The notes under the pieces: model-generated | Seen by the model: only the letters and a program-made list of their open reading frames with translations | Told to the model about the DNA's origin: nothing | Databases searched by the model: none | Shown: positions 34,031 to 42,987 of the stretch, piece after piece | How the letters are laid out: every line of letters starts with the position of its first letter | How positions within the stretch are numbered: position 1 is the stretch's first letter | Program-made: the position numbers and the translations under genes | Assembly (NCBI RefSeq): GCF_040790665.1 | Contig: NZ_CP160849.1 | Location: 434,001 to 498,000 of the forward strand | Length of the DNA stretch: 64,000 bases | Direction of reading: 5' to 3' | Origin: Sulfitobacter pontiacus | Lineage (GTDB): Bacteria; Pseudomonadota; Alphaproteobacteria; Rhodobacterales; Rhodobacteraceae

Positions 34031-35548
34031 TTAGCTTTGCCTGCCCCTTTGGTCAAACTTTAAGTTGCGTCGTCGGCGCAGGATAACAAGGGCAAACCCC
34101 GCCAAAGTTATGAAAAGAAACGGCCATTCGCCCCATCTGCTATAGGGTGTCGCAGGGCGTGGAGCGGGCAGAGGGGCATCCAGAAAGCCTGCCTCGTTCA
34201 GGGCCAAACTCTTTGTGATGCGGCCCCAGGGGTCAATCATCGCCGAAACGCCCGTGTTGGCGACGCGTGCCATGGGCAGACCTTGCTCTATCGCGCGCAT
34301 CCGGGCCTGAGCCAGATGCTGCAACGGCCCCTGCCCCTTGCCGAACCACGCATCATTCGTGAGCTGCATCAAGAACGCAGGCCGCGCAGGTGCGGCGTTA
34401 ACGTCCCGCGCAAAGACGGCCTCGTAGCAGATCAGGGGCAGCGCCTGGCCCAAGGGCCCCAGATCCATCAGCGCGGCCCCCGGACCCGAGGAAAACCCGC
34501 TGCCAAACTGCGCCGCCATGCCGCGCAGACCGATACGGCCCAACAGATCGCCAAAGGGGATATATTCGCCAAAGGGCACGAGGTGGTGCTTGTCATAGGT
34601 CTGCACAACCTCGGCATCTGGCCCCAGCACCACGGCCGAGTTGTAATAGGCCATGTCGTCGCGCCGCTGCACCCCCAGCACCACAGGCGTACCGGCGGCG
34701 GCTTCGCTGATATAGGTCAGCGCGCCATGGGCCAAATCAAGCGGCCATGCGATGGCGGTTTCGGACCAGAGGATCAGATCAGGCGCCGCATCCCCCTGCG
34801 CAGGCGGTGCAGCGGTCAGCGCCAGCTGACGATCAAAGAATTCGGGGATTTTGACGGGGTCCCATTTGTCTTTCTGCGCCGCGTTCGGCTGCACCATACG
34901 GATCATATGGTCGGTGATCGGCGCGTCGCCACCCCAAAAGGGCACCGTCAACGCCGCCACGCCCAAGACCCGCGCGCCCCAGACAGCGCCCTGCCGCAGC
35001 AACGGCCCCCGCGCGCGCTGTACCACCGCCACAGCCAGCGCGACAAAGGCAAGGGTCATGCCGTAGGGCCCCACCAGCGCAAGCCCCTGCCCGGGCCAAT
35101 GGTTGACCAAAGACTGAGAGAACATCCCCCACGGGAAGCCGGTGAACAGATAACCGCGCAGCATTTCGGCGGCGGGCAGGACGAAGATCAGCGGCCAGAC
35201 CTGTGCCGACAACCGGCGGGACACGTAGAACGCCAAAGCCCAATACAACGCCAAACCGCCCGTCAGCCCTGCCACAGCAAAAGGTGCCATCCAGGCATAG
35301 CGTTCAGGGTCGACCATGAAGGGCGATACCAGCCACGACCATCCGTGCAAGAAATAGCCAAAGCCAAAGCCCCAGCCGATCGCTGCGGCCTGCCGAGGCG
35401 TCGCAGCAAAGCGGTAGATCAACAGAACAGCCGCAAGTGCAGCCAGCAAGACCAGCGGCAGGTCATACGGCGCCTGCCCAAAGGCGGCGACAACGCCCGC
35501 AAGCACCGCGGCCCCGAACCGCATCCAAGCGGCACTACGCAAAGTCAT
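34031..35548 (-). CDS. lnt: Apolipoprotein N-acyltransferase
   Basis: Adds the third acyl chain to lipoproteins in the inner membrane. The 505-residue protein has an N-terminal membrane domain with about six to seven helices and a periplasmic nitrilase domain with the triad Glu (LILWSETAIAWP), Lys (YDKHHLVPFGEYIP) and Cys (PLICYEAVF). A final helix (EWPFLFITLAGFALVIL) anchors the end. The ATG overlaps the corC stop by one base. It is part of the miaB-to-metK gene run. Confidence 0.95.
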   Translation of the reverse strand: MTLRSAAWMRFGAAVLAGVVAAFGQAPYDLPLVLLAALAAVLLIYRFAATPRQAAAIGWGFGFGYFLHGWSWLVSPFMVDPERYAWMAPFAVAGLTGGLALYWALAFYVSRRLSAQVWPLIFVLPAAEMLRGYLFTGFPWGMFSQSLVNHWPGQGLALVGPYGMTLAFVALAVAVVQRARGPLLRQGAVWGARVLGVAALTVPFWGGDAPITDHMIRMVQPNAAQKDKWDPVKIPEFFDRQLALTAAPPAQGDAAPDLILWSETAIAWPLDLAHGALTYISEAAAGTPVVLGVQRRDDMAYYNSAVVLGPDAEVVQTYDKHHLVPFGEYIPFGDLLGRIGLRGMAAQFGSGFSSGPGAALMDLGPLGQALPLICYEAVFARDVNAAPARPAFLMQLTNDAWFGKGQGPLQHLAQARMRAIEQGLPMARVANTGVSAMIDPWGRITKSLALNEAGFLDAPLPAPRPATPYSRWGEWPFLFITLAGFALVILRRRRNLKFDQRGRQS

Positions 35549-36456
35549 CAGTGAGATCCGGCCATACGCACGCGCAAACGCTTGATCCGGCGCGGATCGG
35601 CGTCGATCACCTCGAACTCGGGGCCATCGGGATGCACGACCACTTCGCCACGTGCCGGCACCCGTCCCGACAGCATGAAGACCAACCCGCCGAGGGTGTC
35701 GATCTCTTCTTCGTCAACATCATCGTGGTCGGTCAGCGAATGGCCAATCTCGGCCTCGAAATCATCCAGAGGCGTCTTGGCCAGCGCAAGGTAGCAGCCG
35801 GGCTTTTCGACCGTCCAATACTTGCCTTCGTCCACGTCGTGTTCGTCTTCGATCTCGCCGATGACCTGTTCGATCAGATCCTCGATCGTGACCAGCCCGT
35901 CGACGCCGCCGTATTCGTCAATCACCAGCGCCATGTGGCGCCGTTCGGCCTGCATCTTGGTCAGCAAGACGCCAATGGTCATGGACGGCGGCACGAACAG
36001 CAAGGGACGCAGCATCGCCTGCAGGTCAAATTCGGTGTTTCGGCCGTTAAAGCCGTGGGTCAGCGCCAGATCCTTGAGGTGGGCCATGCCAACGGGCGTA
36101 TCGAGCGTGCCGTCATACACCGGCAGGCGCGTCAGACCGCTGTCCTTGAACACGCCGACCAGCTCATCCAGCGTCGAGGTCACCGGCACGGCGGTGATAT
36201 CCGCCTTGGGCACCGCCACATCATCCACCCGCATCCGGCGCAGGTTCATCATGCCGCGGGTCGACAGCCTGTCAGCCTGTGCCGCGGTGATCTCCTCCTC
36301 TTCCTCGTTGTCCGACGCGCTGAGTGCGCCCATGACCCGGGAAAAGAAGCCACCGGATTTCGGGGTGTCTTCGGTTTCTTCGGCCTCGGAGGCCGGTATG
36401 ATGTCTTCCAACTGCGCGCTCTGCGCCGCCTCAGATGATCCGTCTGTGTCGCCCAT
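35548..36456 (-). CDS. corC: CBS-domain protein, CorC/hemolysin-type
   Basis: CorC-like protein of 302 residues: acidic N-terminal segment, two CBS domains (about 75-195, with RLPVYDGTLDTPVGMAHLKD and MALVIDEYGGVDGLVTIEDL) and a C-terminal CorC_HlyC domain (about 215-295). It lacks the membrane domain of full CorB-type proteins. Family members are linked to Mg2+/Co2+ efflux; function here is inferred from family and from the conserved ybeY-corC-lnt order. Confidence 0.9.
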   Translation of the reverse strand: MGDTDGSSEAAQSAQLEDIIPASEAEETEDTPKSGGFFSRVMGALSASDNEEEEEITAAQADRLSTRGMMNLRRMRVDDVAVPKADITAVPVTSTLDELVGVFKDSGLTRLPVYDGTLDTPVGMAHLKDLALTHGFNGRNTEFDLQAMLRPLLFVPPSMTIGVLLTKMQAERRHMALVIDEYGGVDGLVTIEDLIEQVIGEIEDEHDVDEGKYWTVEKPGCYLALAKTPLDDFEAEIGHSLTDHDDVDEEEIDTLGGLVFMLSGRVPARGEVVVHPDGPEFEVIDADPRRIKRLRVRMAGSH

Positions 36457-36476
36457 CGGGTCCTGTCTTTATGTGT

Positions 36477-37001
36477 TTAGGCAGGCGGTTGCACTGCGTC
36501 GTCTCTATATGGGTCATCCAACCCCAATTTGCCAAGTATTTCTACCTCTAACCGTTCCATCAGGGTCGCATCCCCGTCCCGTTCGTGGTCATACCCCAAC
36601 AGGTGAAGCAGCCCGTGCACGATCAAATGGGTCACGTGATCGGCCATCGGGCGGCCTGCGGCCTCTGCCTCGGCGTGGCAGGTGTCATATGAAATCGCGA
36701 TGTCGCCCAGTTCCAGCATATTGTCGAACCCCGGCGTGACCGGTAGCGGAAGTTCGCCGTCGCGCGCGGCTCCGCGTTCCTCGGCAGGCCAGCTAAGCAC
36801 ATTTGTCGGCGTGGGCTTGTCGCGGAAATCTGCGTTCAACGTGGCGATATGGGCATCGTCGCAGGCCAGCACCGTCACCTCGGCGGTGTCGGCATCCAGC
36901 GACAGATGCGCCAATGTGGCGCGCATCGCGCGGGGGCATAGGGCATCAAGGTCCAGACCGGCCCAACGGGGGTCTTCCTCTATCACGTCAAGCGCCTGCA
37001 T
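36477..37001 (-). CDS. ybeY: Endoribonuclease YbeY (rRNA maturation factor)
   Basis: Zinc-dependent single-strand RNase involved in 16S rRNA 3' maturation and ribosome quality control. The 174-residue protein ends its core with HLIVHGLLHLLGYDHERD, giving the three zinc His in HxxxHxxxxxH. The N-terminus begins in the usual way (LDVIEEDPRWAGLD). A GC-rich repeat lies immediately upstream, between phoH and this gene. Confidence 0.95.
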   Translation of the reverse strand: MQALDVIEEDPRWAGLDLDALCPRAMRATLAHLSLDADTAEVTVLACDDAHIATLNADFRDKPTPTNVLSWPAEERGAARDGELPLPVTPGFDNMLELGDIAISYDTCHAEAEAAGRPMADHVTHLIVHGLLHLLGYDHERDGDATLMERLEVEILGKLGLDDPYRDDAVQPPA

Positions 37002-37013
37002 CAGCGCCCCACC

Positions 37014-37059
37014 GGGGGCCAGCCCCCGGCCCCCCGGAGTTTATCTGGCAAAATGAAGC
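37014..37059. repeat. GC-rich intergenic repeat, copy 2
   Basis: GGGGGCCAGCCCCC forms a palindromic head, followed by GGCCCCCCGGAGTTTATCTG and GCAAAATGAAGC. It lies between phoH and ybeY. Related copies are at 15741-15780, 45061-45106 and 53792-53840. Confidence 0.7.
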
Positions 37060-37068
37060 AGCCGGGCA

Positions 37069-38076
37069 TCACGCGTGGCCTGCATCTGCTTCATAGGCTT
37101 CGATGATCGCGGCCACGAGCGGGTGGCGCACCACGTCTTTCGAGGTGAAGTAGTTAAAGCTGATCTTGGGGATCGTCTTGAGCAGCCGTTCCGCGTCTTG
37201 CAAACCCGATGGCACGCCGCGTGGCAAGTCGATCTGGGTCCGGTCACCGGTGATCACCATCCGCGAGCCTTCGCCCAGACGGGTCAGGAACATCTTCATC
37301 TGCATCGAGGTCGCGTTCTGCGCTTCGTCCAGCACAACAAAGGCGTTGGACAGGGTCCGCCCGCGCATGAAGGCGAGCGGCGCGATCTCGATCTTTTTCT
37401 CTTCGATCAGTTTGGCCAGTTGTTTACCGGGCAAGAAATCGTTCAGCGCGTCATAAAGGGGCTGCATGTAGGGATCGACCTTGTCCTTCATGTCACCGGG
37501 CAGGTAGCCGAGTTTCTCCCCCGCCTCAACGGCAGGACGCGACAGGATGATGCGGTCCACGTGGCCCCCGATGAACATCGACACGCCGACGGCCACCGCA
37601 AGATAGGTTTTACCCGTACCGGCAGGGCCGATGCCGAAGGCCAGTTCGTTATCGAACAGTGATTGCACATAGGCTTTCTGCGCAGCCGTGCGGGGTTCGA
37701 CGCGTTTCTTGCGGGTCTGGATTTCGACGCCGCCCAAATTCGGCATCTCGATCTGGTCGCCCGGGCGCACCCCCGTCCCAGCCGCTGAATCGCCCATGCG
37801 CAGCAAACTGGTGACATCGGCGGGCTCCACACTGCGCCCGCCTTCCAGTCGGGCGTAAAGCCCTTCGAGCACAGAGGCCGCGCGGGTGGTCGCGTCTTCC
37901 TCTCCCATCACCGACAGATGGTTGCCCCGACGCACGATCTGGACCTCAAGCGCCGTCTCTACGGCGGTCAGGTTGGCGTCATAGGGGCCGCAGAGATCGA
38001 TCAGAAGCCGGTTGTCCGGAAATTCAAGCTGCTGCGCGTGAGAAGCGGGAGGCGTCATTGTGTCACTAGATGGCAA
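37069..38076 (-). CDS. phoH: PhoH-like ATPase
   Basis: PhoH-family P-loop ATPase, 335 residues, cytoplasmic. An N-terminal KH-like region precedes the ATPase domain with Walker A GPAGTGKTYLA, LSRPAVEAGEKLGYLPGD and Walker B AFVVLDEAQN, followed by TGDRTQIDLPRG. It is thought to act in RNA metabolism next to YbeY. The first codon at 38076 is TTG, but AGGA is 7 nt upstream; the first ATG (38058) has no SD, so the TTG is preferred. Confidence 0.92.
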   Translation of the reverse strand: MPSSDTMTPPASHAQQLEFPDNRLLIDLCGPYDANLTAVETALEVQIVRRGNHLSVMGEEDATTRAASVLEGLYARLEGGRSVEPADVTSLLRMGDSAAGTGVRPGDQIEMPNLGGVEIQTRKKRVEPRTAAQKAYVQSLFDNELAFGIGPAGTGKTYLAVAVGVSMFIGGHVDRIILSRPAVEAGEKLGYLPGDMKDKVDPYMQPLYDALNDFLPGKQLAKLIEEKKIEIAPLAFMRGRTLSNAFVVLDEAQNATSMQMKMFLTRLGEGSRMVITGDRTQIDLPRGVPSGLQDAERLLKTIPKISFNYFTSKDVVRHPLVAAIIEAYEADAGHA

Positions 38077-38151
38077 AGCGTTTTCCTAATTGGAGGTGTC
38101 TTTGGATTAATATGGGTCCCATATTCAAACTATGTACCCCTTTGAGCCGAC

Positions 38152-38184
38152 AAAAAAGGGCCGGAGCGTAAAACGCGCCGGCCC
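38152..38184 (-). terminator. Terminator after the small lipoprotein gene
   Basis: GGGCCGG pairs with CCGGCCC (38184-38178 with 38164-38158) with additional inner GCGT/ACGC pairing, followed by TTTTTT on the minus strand. It separates the lipoprotein gene from phoH. Confidence 0.92.
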
Positions 38185-38212
38185 GATCCTATGTGCAGGA
38201 GTGGTCGCAAGA

Positions 38213-38524
38213 TCAGTTGGGATCTCGGACGCGCGAGCCGCCTTTGAAGTCGCCCGCCGTATATGTGGGCTGGGCCACGCCAGAGCAGACCGGCTTGCCG
38301 TATTTGTCCAGTCGCTGGCTCAGGTAGCCTTCGACGCCGTCATCGATGATCCAGTGGTCGCAGCCGTTGGGATCGACCCAGATGCCGGCCTGAAGCTGGC
38401 TCAGGTGCTTTTTGTCAAAGCCACGGTCGACGGTTTTATCGGCGGGATAGCCCCGGCCTTCGTAGTCAGCGCAGGCACCCAGTGTCAGGGCGCAGGCGGT
38501 GACCATCATAATCTTAGCTTTCAT
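38213..38524 (-). CDS. Small lipoprotein with WVDP-GC-HW-DDG motif
   Basis: A 103-residue predicted lipoprotein: signal peptide with lipobox LGAC (Cys 18), then a short polar region and a motif at residues 48-80, GIWVDPNGCDHWIIDDG and EGY, ending GKPVC. Cys 55 and Cys 80 bracket the motif and could form a disulfide in the periplasm. The same motif is present in the OmpA-like gene just upstream, 15 nt away. ATG at 38524 is preferred over a GTG one codon earlier. I do not recognise a named family. Confidence 0.8.
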   Translation of the reverse strand: MKAKIMMVTACALTLGACADYEGRGYPADKTVDRGFDKKHLSQLQAGIWVDPNGCDHWIIDDGVEGYLSQRLDKYGKPVCSGVAQPTYTAGDFKGGSRVRDPN

Positions 38525-38539
38525 CACGTTACTGTCCCT

Positions 38540-39115
38540 TTAGCGAATGCAGATGATTTCGACGCGGCGATTCTTGGCCATACCGCCCGCTGTGCCATTG
38601 GACGCCGCTGGCATCCGTTCGCCATAGCCACGGACATCCGCGATGCGGGCCCCCGATTGCTGGGCGATGCTGGCAACCGCATTGGCACGGTTCAGCGACA
38701 GCTTCATGTTATAGGCATCCGACGCGCGGCTGTCTGTGTGCCCGCTGATGATATAGGACACGGCACCCGTGGTCTTGAAGAATTCAGCCAGACGGGCGCG
38801 GCCCTGCGGGTGCACACGGTAGCTGTCGGTGTTGAAAAACTGGTCCGTATTCATCACGCCGCAGACGTTACCCCGGCGGCAGACCGGAATACCCTGACGG
38901 GTGACATGCGGTGTCATATAGCCTTCGGCACCGTCATCCATGACCCAATGTTCACACCCATCGGGGTCAACCCAGATCGTTGGAATATACTGGCCCTTGT
39001 CGCGGCCCTGTTGAGATCTTGTTTGTGCATCGGCAGCAGATGCCTGAAGCACGAATGTTGCGGCAATCATCGTGCCCGCAAACAGCCGTAGCCCCTTGGA
39101 AATTGTATTAAACAC
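38540..39115 (-). CDS. OmpA-family protein with N-terminal WVDP motif
   Basis: A 191-residue secreted protein: signal peptide (LFAGTMIAATFVLQASAADA), a motif at residues 47-79 shared with the neighbouring lipoprotein (IWVDPDGCEHWVMDDGAEGY, ending GIPVC), and a C-terminal OmpA-like peptidoglycan-binding domain (SGHTDSRASDAYNMKLSLNR and GYGERMP). The start is GTG at 39115 with AAGGA upstream. It probably anchors to peptidoglycan; the role of the N-terminal motif is unknown. It lies between miaB and phoH. Confidence 0.85.
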   Translation of the reverse strand: MFNTISKGLRLFAGTMIAATFVLQASAADAQTRSQQGRDKGQYIPTIWVDPDGCEHWVMDDGAEGYMTPHVTRQGIPVCRRGNVCGVMNTDQFFNTDSYRVHPQGRARLAEFFKTTGAVSYIISGHTDSRASDAYNMKLSLNRANAVASIAQQSGARIADVRGYGERMPAASNGTAGGMAKNRRVEIICIR

Positions 39116-39212
39116 AGCCCTCGTCCTTTTCTTACTGTCCCCCAGCCGGAAGACCCACAGATACCCCAGGCACCACGGTCGTCCGCTATATGTTGTGAGA
39201 TTAAGAGGTAAA

Positions 39213-39231
39213 CGCGCTTCTGTGAAGCGCG
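39213..39231 (-). other. Hairpin upstream of the OmpA-like gene
   Basis: A perfect 8-bp stem CGCGCTTC/GAAGCGCG with a 3-nt loop, followed on the minus strand by GTTTACC. It may end miaB transcription, though the T-run is short. Confidence 0.4.
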
Positions 39232-39335
39232 AATGCGGCCATATTTACTATATTACTGCCACACTTACGCCATTTTCCGGCCATTGCAGCCGTTTTGGTC
39301 TACAATCATTGCGGGCAAATCGCGACCGGTGACAC

Positions 39336-40655
39336 CTAAATCTGACGCGCCGTCAGCGAATTGGTTTTGGCATCAACGATTCTGACGCGGACAACGTCGC
39401 CAATTTCGGCCTGCGCCTCGTCGATATGCACAGAGTGGAGGTATTCGGATTTCCCCACCATCTGCCCCGCCTCGCGGCCCGCTTTTTCGACAAGAACAGA
39501 AACATCGCGCCCCACCATGCTGTTCTGGATCTCGCGCTGTTGACCGGTGATCAGCCCTTGCAAGCGCTGGAGGCGTTCGTCGGCTATGGCGGGCTCTACC
39601 TGCGGGCGTTCGGCGGCGGGGGTGCCGGGACGGGTCGAGTATTTGAACGAATAGGCGTAGCCGTATTTCACCTCGCGGACGAGCGCCATCGTGGCTTCGA
39701 AGTCTGCGTCGGTTTCTTCGGGGAAGCCGACGATGAAATCGCCCGACATCACGATATCGGGGCGAGCGGCGCGGATGCGTTCGATCAGCCGCAGATAGCT
39801 TTCGGCGGTGTGGCTGCGGTTCATCCGCTTGAGGATACGGTCCGAGCCGGATTGCACGGGCAGGTGCAGATAGGGCATCAGCTTGTCGATCTCGCCATGG
39901 GCGGCGATCAGCGCATCGTCCATATCGTTGGGGTGGCTGGTGGTGTAGCGAATACGCTCTAGCCCGTCGATCTTGGCCAACTCCTTGATCAGGCGGGCGA
40001 GCGTGTAATCCGCCCCCTCTTCCCCCACGCCGTGATAGGCGTTGACGTTCTGACCCAGCAGGGTGACTTCGCGCACGCCGCGTTCTACCAGTTCGCGCGC
40101 TTCGGTCAGCACGCGGGTCGCGGGGCGCGAGACTTCGGCCCCGCGGGTATAGGGCACCACGCAGAAGGCGCAGAATTTGTCGCAGCCTTCCTGCACCGTC
40201 AGAAACGCAGACGGCGCACGCGTCGCTTTGCCGCGGCCTTTCAGCTTTTCGAATTTATCCTCTTCGGGGAAATCCGTATCAAGCGCGGTTTTGCCAGAGC
40301 GCACGCGCGCCTCCATCGCGGGAAGGCGGTGATAGGATTGCGGCCCCACGACCAGATCGACGGCCGGCTGACGGCGCATGATCTCTGCCCCTTCGGCCTG
40401 CGCCACGCAGCCTGCGACGCCAATCTTCAAATCGGGGTTCAGTTCTTTAAGCGGCTTTAGGCGGCCCAGTTCGGAATAGACTTTTTCTGCTGCCTTTTCA
40501 CGGATGTGACAGGTGTTCAGCAGGATCATATCGGCGTCAGCTGCGGTCTTTGTCTCGACGTAGTTATCGCCCAGAGACTCGGCCATACGTTCACTGTCGT
40601 AGACATTCATCTGGCAGCCGTAGGTCTTGATGAACAGCTTTTTTGGCGCGGTCAT
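39336..40655 (-). CDS. miaB: tRNA-2-methylthio-N6-isopentenyladenosine synthase
   Basis: Radical-SAM methylthiotransferase modifying A37 of tRNAs. The 439-residue protein has the N-terminal 4Fe-4S cysteines C14, C49 and C83, the radical-SAM triad C158-xxx-C162-xx-C165 ([17 protein letters not shown]) and a C-terminal TRAM domain. It starts with [20 protein letters not shown], typical of MiaB. It heads the miaB-phoH-ybeY-corC-lnt run. Confidence 0.96.
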   Translation of the reverse strand: MTAPKKLFIKTYGCQMNVYDSERMAESLGDNYVETKTAADADMILLNTCHIREKAAEKVYSELGRLKPLKELNPDLKIGVAGCVAQAEGAEIMRRQPAVDLVVGPQSYHRLPAMEARVRSGKTALDTDFPEEDKFEKLKGRGKATRAPSAFLTVQEGCDKFCAFCVVPYTRGAEVSRPATRVLTEARELVERGVREVTLLGQNVNAYHGVGEEGADYTLARLIKELAKIDGLERIRYTTSHPNDMDDALIAAHGEIDKLMPYLHLPVQSGSDRILKRMNRSHTAESYLRLIERIRAARPDIVMSGDFIVGFPEETDADFEATMALVREVKYGYAYSFKYSTRPGTPAAERPQVEPAIADERLQRLQGLITGQQREIQNSMVGRDVSVLVEKAGREAGQMVGKSEYLHSVHIDEAQAEIGDVVRVRIVDAKTNSLTARQI

Positions 40656-40769
40656 GGCAGGGTCCGTTGATCAAAGGTGCAAAAGCGCGGTCTAACAGCG
40701 CCAGCGTTCTCTTGCAATGCGTCCCGATTTGACAGATTTAAGGCACAGTACAAATAGAGCCGGGGTGTC

Positions 40770-41645
40770 ATGCAGTACCGCAGTCTTGACCATTTTATCA
40801 GCGACAGCAAAGCGGTGCTGAGCAAGGGGCCCATTGCCCTCATCATGGTCGAGGACGCGATAGAGATCGAGACGACCCTGCGCCACCACCAGCAGCTTGG
40901 CTTTGCCACCGTTGTCGCCTTTATGCCCGCCAGCTTCGCGCTGGCCCGTGATGTCGCCGAAAGCAAAGGCGTGCTGCGCGTGGACTACGACATGGACCGC
41001 GAGGGCGCGCTGGAAAATGCCGTAAACGCCGTGATCGAGGCCGCACCGGGGCAATGGCTTTATACCTGCTACAACGCCGAATATCTGTTCTACCCTTTCT
41101 GCGAGACGCGCACCGTGGGGGAGTTGCTGGCCTTTCACACGGAAGAGCGCCGCGATGCAATGCTCACCTATGTCGTTGATCTTTATGCAGATGATCTAGA
41201 TGCCGCCCCGAACGCGGTATCGCTGGACAACGCCTTTCTGGACCGGTCCGGCTATTACGCGCTGGCGCGGCCTGACGGCACGCCGGACAACCATCCCAAG
41301 GAACGGCAGCTTGATTTCTTTGGCGGATTGCGTTGGCGGTTCGAGGAACATGTGCCCGCCGCGCGGCGCAAGATCGACCGTATCTCGCTGTTCCGCGCCA
41401 AGCCCGGCTTGCGGATGCGGGACGATCACACCTTCACGGATGAAGAATACAACACCTACGCCTGCCCGTGGCACCACAATATCACGGCGTCGATCTGTTC
41501 TTTCCGCACGGCCAAGGCGCTCAAGTCCAACCCGGGCAGCAGGGATAGTATCGCCAGCTTCAAATGGCACAACTCCGCGCCGTTTGAATGGCATTCTCGC
41601 CAACTGCTGGATCTGGGGTTGATGGAACCGGGGCAGTGGTTCTGA
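40770..41645 (+). CDS. Glycosyltransferase-2-like conserved protein
   Basis: A 291-residue cytoplasmic protein. The N-terminal stretch IALIMVEDAIEIETTLRHHQ followed by QLGFATVVAFMP resembles the start of GT-A glycosyltransferases that act on a remote nucleotide sugar (the KNE..LEEFLRHH..LG pattern), and LYTCYNAEYLFYPF follows where the metal-binding DxD lies in that fold. No clear DxD is seen there. The C-terminal half has many aromatic and His residues (ACPWHHNITASICSF, FKWHNSAPFEWHSRQLL). The assignment to a GT family is tentative. It is divergent from miaB. Confidence 0.65.
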   Translation: MQYRSLDHFISDSKAVLSKGPIALIMVEDAIEIETTLRHHQQLGFATVVAFMPASFALARDVAESKGVLRVDYDMDREGALENAVNAVIEAAPGQWLYTCYNAEYLFYPFCETRTVGELLAFHTEERRDAMLTYVVDLYADDLDAAPNAVSLDNAFLDRSGYYALARPDGTPDNHPKERQLDFFGGLRWRFEEHVPAARRKIDRISLFRAKPGLRMRDDHTFTDEEYNTYACPWHHNITASICSFRTAKALKSNPGSRDSIASFKWHNSAPFEWHSRQLLDLGLMEPGQWF

Positions 41646-41687
41646 ACGCACGGGACCGGTAAAAACCGTGCCCCAGACCGAACGACC

Positions 41688-42107
41688 CTAGCCCTTGCGG
41701 CGCAGACGGATCACCACATCGACCGAGGCGATCTCGGCCCCTTCGGGGGCGTCGGGCAGTTGCGCGATCACCAATTGGTCAGAGGGCGCATCGGACAGGC
41801 GTGCCTCGTCCTCCCAGAAAAAGTGGGGGTGATCATGGGTGTTGGTATCGAAATAGCTTTTGGACCCGTCAACCGTGACTTCCTGCATCAGCCCCGCGTC
41901 GCAAAAGGCGCGCAGGGTGTTGTAGACCGTTGCCAGCGACACGGCATCGCCCTGCCCCTTGGCCGCGTCAAACAGGCTTTCGGCGGTGACATGGCGGTGC
42001 TGACCGTCGCCCACCAACAGATGCGCCAGCGTCATGCGCTGCCGCGTGGGGCGCAGGCCCGCCTTGGCAAGCCACTCAGAACTGATCTGCTGTGTTGTTT
42101 GGGTCAT
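41688..42107 (-). CDS. irr: Fur-family iron response regulator Irr
   Basis: Irr represses or activates iron and haem genes when iron is low in alphaproteobacteria. The 139-residue protein has a Fur-type winged helix (GLRPTRQRMTLAHLL, AVSLATVYNTLRAF) and the dimer region VDGSKSYFDTNTHDHPHFFW. The His cluster at 91, 93 and 95 (H-D-H-P-H) stands where Irr proteins bind haem/metal. VDGSKSYFDTN rather than Fur-type CxxC motifs favours Irr. It is divergent from fabA, as in many relatives. Confidence 0.88.
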   Translation of the reverse strand: MTQTTQQISSEWLAKAGLRPTRQRMTLAHLLVGDGQHRHVTAESLFDAAKGQGDAVSLATVYNTLRAFCDAGLMQEVTVDGSKSYFDTNTHDHPHFFWEDEARLSDAPSDQLVIAQLPDAPEGAEIASVDVVIRLRRKG

Positions 42108-42133
42108 TGGCTATAAGTCCCTCTCATGCGCTA

Positions 42134-42163
42134 TATATAAGGGGCAATGGGGGCGGTTTTCAA
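42134..42163 (-). promoter_or_regulatory. Candidate irr promoter
   Basis: On the minus strand TTGAAA (42163-42158) and TATATA (42139-42134) are separated by 18 nt, about 30 nt upstream of the irr ATG. Confidence 0.5.
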
Positions 42164-42300
42164 ACGGAAATCCGGAAACTCTTGCCAGCGCAGCCTTTCG
42201 CCGTCGCGTAAATGCGGTGTGCCTGCGCCCTTGCGGGCCTGCGGCGCGCAATGCTAAACCTGCCGGGATTTGAAATTCAGCCCTCAGGAGCCGCGATAAT

Positions 42301-42810
42301 ATGGCCGACTACCCCACCAGCTTTGACAAAGAAGCCCTGCTCAAATGCGCCCGTGGCGAGCTTTTCGGCGAAGGCAATGCGCAGCTGCCCGCCCCGCCGA
42401 TGCTGATGATGGACCGGATCACAGACGTCTCCGCCGATGGCGGTGCCCATGGCAAAGGCCACATCACGGCGGAATTCGACATCACGCCGGACCTGTGGTT
42501 CTTTGACTGCCACTTCCCCGGCAACCCGATCATGCCCGGCTGCCTTGGCCTGGATGGTCTGTGGCAGCTGACCGGCTTTAACCTGGGCTGGCGCGGCTGG
42601 CAGGGGCGCGGCTATGCGCTTGGCGTGGGCGAAGTGAAGCTGACCGGCATGGTACGCCCTGACCGCAAGATGCTGACCTACAAGATCGACTTTACCAAAG
42701 CGATCCAGACCCGCCGCCTGACCATGGGCGTTGCCGATGGCATCGTCGAAGCCGACGGCGAAGTGATCTATCAGGTCAAGGACATGAAGGTCGCGCTAAG
42801 CGAGAGCTAA
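42301..42810 (+). CDS. fabA: 3-hydroxydecanoyl-ACP dehydratase/isomerase
   Basis: Introduces the cis double bond for unsaturated fatty acids. The 169-residue protein has the catalytic His 71 in [20 protein letters not shown] and the partner Asp 85. Length and motif fit FabA rather than FabZ. It is the first of fabA-fabB-fabI, a set that makes unsaturated fatty acids and completes elongation. Confidence 0.96.
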   Translation: MADYPTSFDKEALLKCARGELFGEGNAQLPAPPMLMMDRITDVSADGGAHGKGHITAEFDITPDLWFFDCHFPGNPIMPGCLGLDGLWQLTGFNLGWRGWQGRGYALGVGEVKLTGMVRPDRKMLTYKIDFTKAIQTRRLTMGVADGIVEADGEVIYQVKDMKVALSES

Positions 42811-42910
42811 GCCCACCCGTCAGATCATCGCTCGGATCACCTTGCTGATCATCCAGACAGACTGATGACTTGATTTGTCGCCCCATAGGCGGCAAACGGG
42901 TAACGAACGT

Positions 42911-42938
42911 GCGGCCCCGCGACAAGCGTGCGGGCCGC
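42911..42938 (+). other. Hairpin between fabA and fabB
   Basis: GCGGCCCCGC pairs with GCGGGCCGC with one bulged C. No T-run follows; it lies 50 nt upstream of fabB and may affect mRNA stability or the relative amount of FabA and FabB. Confidence 0.4.
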
Positions 42939-42987
42939 GCAGCATCAAGAGGGCACCCGCCCCACACAGATTAAGGGAGTGCAGCCC

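Noticed and set aside
42108-42300. Irr operator (ICE-type TTTAGAA repeat) in the irr-fabA gap
   Set aside because: No convincing repeat of that form is visible; only a promoter-like match for irr was kept.
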